A stretch of DNA of 9,856 nucleotides from an uncultured Eubacteriales bacterium (GTDB lineage: Bacteria > Bacillota > Clostridia > Lachnospirales > Lachnospiraceae), in assembly GCA_900313775.1 (NCBI GenBank), contig OMSP01000115.1, positions 1 through 9,856 of the forward strand, given 5' to 3'. Both the position numbers and the translations under genes were made by a program. Within the stretch, counting starts at the first letter, position 1. Every line of letters begins with the position of its first letter. Below are positions 6,186-9,856 of the stretch, in pieces. The notes below the pieces were generated by a model. The model saw only the letters and a program-made list of their open reading frames with translations, was not told where the DNA came from and made no database searches.

Positions 6186-6626
6186 ATGAAAATTATTATC
6201 AGCGCCTGCCTGTTAGGCGAAAACTGTAAATATAACGGGGGAAACAATTATGATGAGGCCCTGGCGGCCCTCCTCGCCGGACAGCAGATCCTGCGGGTCT
6301 GCCCGGAGGCGGCCGGCGGGCTTTCAGCGCCCCGGCCGCCCGCAGAACTTGTGAACGGCATCGTGATCAATCGGGAAGGAGTCAGCGTGGATGAGGAATT
6401 CCGGCGCGGGGCAGCCGAGTGTATGGAGGCTGCGAAAGCTTTCCATCCTGATCTGGCGATCCTCAAGTCGAGGAGCCCCAGCTGCGGCTGCCGGACCATC
6501 TATGATGGGACATTCTCCGGAACGTTGATTCCGGGAAAAGGGATCTTTGCCGCTCAGCTCGAGGCGTCGGGAGTACGGGTCTTTTCTGAAGAAGATATTG
6601 ACGAAATTAAGGAGTTTTTAAAATGA
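6186..6626 (+). CDS. DUF523 family cysteine-rich protein
   Basis: The product is 146 residues, a normal length for stand-alone DUF523 proteins. AAAGGA (6175-6180) is 5 nt before the ATG. Family hallmarks are ISACLLGENCKYNG (residues 5-18), RVCPEAAGGLSAPRPPAE (37-54) and LKSRSPSCGC (93-102). Conserved cysteines C8, C14, C39 and C100, with nearby C102, could bind a metal or take part in redox chemistry (inference). The biochemical role of the family is not settled. It starts 29 bp after the proC-like gene, and its TGA overlaps the next gene's ATG (ATGA), so the two are translationally coupled. Confidence 0.9.
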   Translation: MKIIISACLLGENCKYNGGNNYDEALAALLAGQQILRVCPEAAGGLSAPRPPAELVNGIVINREGVSVDEEFRRGAAECMEAAKAFHPDLAILKSRSPSCGCRTIYDGTFSGTLIPGKGIFAAQLEASGVRVFSEEDIDEIKEFLK

Positions 6627-7507
6627 CGATTCTAGGTACGGCTATTTATCAAATTGCAGAGTTTTTTCTGATTTATTCATTTCTGGGCTGGTGTGTGGAA
6701 GTCATCTATGCGGCATTCAAAACCAGACAGGTCGTTAACCGCGGCTTTCTGAACGGCCCGATCTGCCCGATCTACGGGTTCGGAGTGATAGCAGTCTTCG
6801 GACTGTTTGGATTCTCCGCAAGCAGAGAAATGATGTTCGACTTTGCCGACACGATAATGCTCTTCATCGGCGGGGTGATCCTTTCCACACTGATCGAGCT
6901 CATCGGAGGATATGTGCTGGATAAACTGTTCCACACCCGCTGGTGGGACTACTCGGATAAAAAGTTCAATTTCCACGGATATATCTGCCTGAGGTTCAGT
7001 ATCCTCTGGGGCATTGGAATTGTCCTGATCGTGAAAGTGATTCATCCGATGATCTCGAATACTGCCGTGAATGTGCTGCCGGAGCAGATCGGATGGGTCG
7101 TGATCGGTGTTCTGTACGCAGCCTTCCTGGTAGACTTTGTCGTATCCGTCATGATCATGGTAGGCCTCAACCGCCAGATTGCCGAGCTGGATCAGCTGCG
7201 GCAGAATATGCGTGTGGTCAGTGATGAGCTCAGTACGAGGCTTGGAGAAGGAGCGCTGGAAACCGCCGGAATTATCGACGAAGCCAGATTACAGGCAGCT
7301 CTCGGCCGTAAGGAGATCGAGCAGGATCTGGTCGACCGGCACGAGGAAGGGAAACGCAAGGTCGCAGATGCCCGCACGAACCTCCGGAAGCGCGTGGAAG
7401 CGCATTCTCTCTTCGGTACAGGCCGTGTTCTGCGCGCCTTCCCGAATATGGAGAATCACAGGAATCCGGAGCTGCTGGATGAATTGAAAGATATTTTGAA
7501 TATTTAA
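6623..7507 (+). CDS. CmpB-type putative ABC transporter permease family membrane protein (PF06541)
   Basis: The product is 294 residues, starting within an ATGA overlap; AAGGAG (6609-6614) is 8 nt upstream. About five membrane helices are visible: residues 8-30, 48-66, 78-98, 120-142 and 155-182. Family marks are FLGWCVEVIYA (20-30), VNRGFLNGPICPIYGFG (38-54), ELIGGYVLDKLFHTRWWDYS (92-111) and FHGYICLRFSILWG (117-130). A charged helical or coiled-coil region (about 185-260) follows, then a tail GTGRVLRAFPNM...LLDELK, also seen in relatives. The protein lies in the cytoplasmic membrane with its C-terminus probably inside. The transporter name comes from family naming; no ATPase partner is visible here. 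Its position 5 bp before an LTA-synthase-like gene suggests an envelope-related role (inference). Confidence 0.88.
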   Translation: MTILGTAIYQIAEFFLIYSFLGWCVEVIYAAFKTRQVVNRGFLNGPICPIYGFGVIAVFGLFGFSASREMMFDFADTIMLFIGGVILSTLIELIGGYVLDKLFHTRWWDYSDKKFNFHGYICLRFSILWGIGIVLIVKVIHPMISNTAVNVLPEQIGWVVIGVLYAAFLVDFVVSVMIMVGLNRQIAELDQLRQNMRVVSDELSTRLGEGALETAGIIDEARLQAALGRKEIEQDLVDRHEEGKRKVADARTNLRKRVEAHSLFGTGRVLRAFPNMENHRNPELLDELKDILNI

Positions 7508-7512
7508 AAACG

Positions 7513-9591
7513 ATGGAGTACAGCAAACGATCAAAAATAATCGGAATGATCACAGCGCTGGCCGCGGCCGGGTTCGTGCTCTGGGAACGTGAGAACTTCC
7601 TGGAGCTCCAGCCACACGGAAGGGCGCTGTTTGCTGTGTCGTTGCTTTTATGTGTGCTGATCGGTGCCGCGATAGCAGCGCATCCGTCCAAAGACTGGAA
7701 ATGGTACCCGCTCTGGCAGCTGGCCGTCTTTCTGATGGCACCGATGGGTGCGGTCGCAGCAGTGGAGCGACTGAACGGTAATCTTCTCTCAGACCTCCAT
7801 GCCACCGGCTGGATGTGGGTGGACAACTACTGCGTGGCTCTACTGTTCTTCCTGCTGCTCTTCGCGCTCAGCGGCAGCGTGCGGATCCCGGTCCTTCTGC
7901 TGAATCCCGTCTTTCTCGCCTTCGGCCTGGTAAACATGTACGTGAAGGAGTTCAAAGGCGGCCCTCTCGTCCCGATGGACGTGGGAAGCATTGCGACCGC
8001 CGCGACGGTGGCAACCGGCTACAGATACAATTTCGGTGCGGAGGTTTGCTATGCAGTTATCGTGACCCTGCTCATGCTGGCACTTGCGTTCCGGCTCGGA
8101 ATGGGGAAAGGTGTCAGCCGGCGAGCCCTTCGGGCCCGCCGCGTCCTCCGGCTCCTTTCCATTCTCGTTATTGCGGGGACGGCCGGTCTTTTTTACGGGA
8201 CAGATATTCTGATCCATCAGGGCTATAAACCGGACTTTTTCAATCAGAGCCGCGGCTATAAAAACAAAGGCGCCATCCTGGAATTCATGGTCAATACCCG
8301 TTATCTGCGGCAGAACAAACCTTCCGGATATGATGCGGATGAGGTGGAGAATGCAGTGAGGGAGCAGGCTCCTCCCCAAAGGGAGCAGACTCCGCCTGAG
8401 AAGCCTAATATCATCGTGGTCATGAATGAGTCGTTTTCAGATCTGAAGGTGCTGGGCGATTTCCAGACGGACATCGATTACATGCCGTTCCTGCACAGCC
8501 TGAAGGAGAACACGATCCAGGGAAACACCTATGTGTCGGTCCTTGGGACGGGAACGAGCAATACAGAGTTCGAGTTCCTGACGGGGAATACGATGGCGTT
8601 CCTGCCGGCGGGCAGCAACGCCTATCAGCTGTATGTGAAGGGGGAACAGCCCGGTCTGGTGCGGACGCTGGAAGCGCAGGGGTATCAGACGATAGCGCTG
8701 CACCCGTATTTCCGCGGAAACTGGAACCGTGTGAAGGTGTACGACCTGATGGGCTTCGACAAGTACATTGGTCTGGAAGACATGTTCCCGAAGGACATCG
8801 TAAAGCGTTATCAGGAACGGATGAGCCCTTACACGTTCCGGGATGATCTGAAAGAAAAATACGGGCGGGATGACATCATTCTCCGCCAGTACGTTTCGGA
8901 TAAATATAACTATGAAGAGGTGATCCGCCAGTACAACAAGCGCGATAAGTCCAGGCCTTTCTTCATGTTTAACGTCACGATGCAAAATCATTCTCCCTAC
9001 AATTCCACCTGGTACGGCCTGGATGACCGGGTGACTGTGGAAGGTTCGGCAGAGCCGTGTCCGCTGACGAATCAGTATCTGTCCCTGATCCGTTACTCGG
9101 ACAAGTCACTGAGGAAGCTGGTGGAGTACTTTGCGAATGTGGAGGAACCGACGATCATCCTCTTCTTCGGCGATCATCAGCCGTATGTGGAGAATGAATT
9201 CATCAGCGAGATCATGGGAACCGATGTGACGAACGCGGAAGGGGAGCAGCTTCAGAAACGTTATATCAGTCATATGATGCTCTGGGCGAATTATGATATT
9301 CCGGATGAGTACGAAGGCACGATCGACCGGATCAGCGTTAATTACCTGTCGGGCCTGCTCCTTCAGGTCGCGGGCCTTCGGATGACGGACTACGACCGCT
9401 ATCTGGCGGGGCTCCGTGAGAAAATTCCGGTCATCACCGCGATGGGCGCGCTGGACGCGCGCGGACAGTATTTCCATGTAGACGAAGACAATCCTTATGA
9501 GGAAGAATTATCAGTTTATCAGAACGCTGCCTATAACAATCTGACCGATCTGAAGCATCGGGCAGACAGCCTGTTCTATCTGAACGATTAA
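7513..9591 (+). CDS. LTA synthase family protein (membrane sulfatase-fold phosphoglycerol transferase)
   Basis: The product is 692 residues. The N-terminal part has about six or seven hydrophobic segments (residues 8-25, 38-57, 67-84, 105-121, 124-145, 178-195, 212-230), and a Pro/Glu/Gln-rich stretch (282-298) leads to an extracellular sulfatase-fold domain from about 299. Counterparts of the LtaS active site can be seen: E306 in NESFSDL, the nucleophile T348 in GTGTSNTEF, H397 and W404-N405-R406 in HPYFRGNWNR, H493 in QNHSPY, and D554-H555 in FFGDHQPY. Such enzymes move glycerol-phosphate from phosphatidylglycerol to a growing lipoteichoic-acid-like polymer or glycolipid on the outer face of the membrane. 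All key residues are present, so an active enzyme is likely; primase versus polymerase type cannot be told. The start lacks a Shine-Dalgarno and lies 5 nt after the CmpB-type gene's stop, so reinitiation is likely. A terminator follows at 9623. Confidence 0.92.
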   Translation: MEYSKRSKIIGMITALAAAGFVLWERENFLELQPHGRALFAVSLLLCVLIGAAIAAHPSKDWKWYPLWQLAVFLMAPMGAVAAVERLNGNLLSDLHATGWMWVDNYCVALLFFLLLFALSGSVRIPVLLLNPVFLAFGLVNMYVKEFKGGPLVPMDVGSIATAATVATGYRYNFGAEVCYAVIVTLLMLALAFRLGMGKGVSRRALRARRVLRLLSILVIAGTAGLFYGTDILIHQGYKPDFFNQSRGYKNKGAILEFMVNTRYLRQNKPSGYDADEVENAVREQAPPQREQTPPEKPNIIVVMNESFSDLKVLGDFQTDIDYMPFLHSLKENTIQGNTYVSVLGTGTSNTEFEFLTGNTMAFLPAGSNAYQLYVKGEQPGLVRTLEAQGYQTIALHPYFRGNWNRVKVYDLMGFDKYIGLEDMFPKDIVKRYQERMSPYTFRDDLKEKYGRDDIILRQYVSDKYNYEEVIRQYNKRDKSRPFFMFNVTMQNHSPYNSTWYGLDDRVTVEGSAEPCPLTNQYLSLIRYSDKSLRKLVEYFANVEEPTIILFFGDHQPYVENEFISEIMGTDVTNAEGEQLQKRYISHMMLWANYDIPDEYEGTIDRISVNYLSGLLLQVAGLRMTDYDRYLAGLREKIPVITAMGALDARGQYFHVDEDNPYEEELSVYQNAAYNNLTDLKHRADSLFYLND

Positions 9592-9622
9592 AGTAGTGCA
9601 GCAAATGGAATACAATTATTGT

Positions 9623-9650
9623 ACAGCCGTGTTCAAACGCGGCTGTTTTT
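9623..9650 (+). terminator. Rho-independent terminator of the proC-like/LTA-synthase operon
   Basis: ACAGCCGTG (9623-9631) pairs with CGCGGCTGT (9638-9646), nine pairs with one G-U, over the 6-nt loop TTCAAA. The T-tract runs 9646-9650. It lies 31 nt after the stop codon. Confidence 0.92.
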
Positions 9651-9658
9651 GCTATAAT
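9650..9658 (+). promoter_or_regulatory. Extended -10 promoter of the YihY/BrkB-like gene
   Basis: TGCTATAAT is a perfect TGnTATAAT element. Its TG begins at the last T of the preceding terminator, so the poor -35 region (around 9630-9635) falls inside the hairpin. Predicted leader is about 18 nt before the ATG at 9684. Confidence 0.65.
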
Positions 9659-9683
9659 ACACTTGTCGGAAAGGAGAAGGCAA

Positions 9684-9856
9684 ATGAAACTGCGGAAATG
9701 GCTGAGGCCGGCTTTGTTCAAAAAAGCCTATGACAAATACAACCAGGAAGACATGGATATCTACGCAGGCTATGCGACCCTGTTCATCCTGATGGCGGCG
9801 GTGCCGCTTCTGATGCTGATCATCTCGGTCATCAATGTGATGCCGTGGTTCTCGCC
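9684..9856 (+). CDS. YihY/BrkB-family membrane protein, N-terminal part (3' partial)
   Basis: Only the first 57 residues are visible; the gene runs off the right edge. AAAGGAG (9670-9676) lies 7 nt before the ATG. A basic N-terminus (MKLRKWLRPALFKKAYDKY) is followed by DMDIYAGYATLFILMAAVPL and a hydrophobic helix ending near VMPWFS. This matches the start of the YihY family (older names: BrkB virulence factor, ribonuclease BN), where a Y-A-x-x-x-x-F-x-x-x-x-x-x-P-L pattern precedes the first membrane helix. Members are multi-span inner membrane proteins of uncertain function. The call rests on a short segment. It has its own promoter and appears to be a separate transcription unit from the upstream operon. 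Confidence 0.72.
   Translation, partial: MKLRKWLRPALFKKAYDKYNQEDMDIYAGYATLFILMAAVPLLMLIISVINVMPWFS

Noticed and set aside
5608..6186. Long minus-strand frame opposite the proC-like gene
   Set aside because: Arg/His/Cys-rich composition typical of an antisense shadow, with no family resemblance.
7840..8379. Minus-strand frame opposite the LTA-synthase-like gene
   Set aside because: Shadow frame without start signals or recognisable motifs, over a gene with all catalytic motifs intact.
1..9856. Mobile element, prophage or RNA gene
   Set aside because: I saw no transposase, integrase, terminal inverted repeats, tRNA cloverleaf or rRNA sequence on either strand.

Overview
The window reads as chromosomal DNA of a Gram-positive member of the Clostridia, most likely Lachnospiraceae or a close relative (inference). 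The signs are balanced to slightly GC-rich base composition, strong AGGAGG-type ribosome binding sites, compact intergenic regions with rho-independent terminators, extended -10 promoters, and a gene set typical of that group: a DUF523 protein, a CmpB-type membrane protein (PF06541), an LTA-synthase-like sulfatase, and secreted lysine-rich FN3 proteins. I see no rRNA, tRNA, CRISPR array, insertion sequence, integrase or phage gene.

Left part (1-2979). The window opens inside a large single-pass membrane protein whose start lies upstream. Its visible N-terminal part is a 27-bp tandem repeat encoding PGPGDTGAQ. A transmembrane helix, a region with a DxDGDG calcium-binding-like loop, an acidic linker and a propeller-like C-terminal half follow. 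Next comes a secreted protein with a signal peptide, a PPC-like beta-sandwich and a strikingly polycationic FN3 domain. A long hairpin terminator closes this gene.

Middle (2980-5286). A gene with its own promoter encodes an N-terminal DUF4145/HEPN-like domain joined to a Sel1-like helical region. Two GC-rich hairpins separate it from a convergent minus-strand gene for a small bacterial-PH-like, C-terminally anchored membrane protein. That gene and the following plus-strand operon diverge from an 88-bp spacer with overlapping promoters.

Right part (5287-9650). A tight plus-strand cluster encodes a P5C-reductase-like protein (ProC family, altered substrate loop), a DUF523 protein, a CmpB family membrane protein and an LTA-synthase-family phosphoglycerol transferase. 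The last three are joined by a 4-bp overlap and a 5-bp gap. A terminator closes the cluster, and an extended -10 promoter at its T-tract starts a YihY/BrkB-family membrane protein cut by the right edge.

Taken together this is mostly a cell-envelope neighbourhood: surface or secreted proteins, an anionic-polymer synthase and several membrane proteins, with one amino-acid-metabolism relative. I did not find a convincing new multi-gene system. The most noteworthy items are the DUF4145-Sel1 fusion, the acid-free polycationic FN3 domain, the repeat array and the divergent ProC active-site loop.
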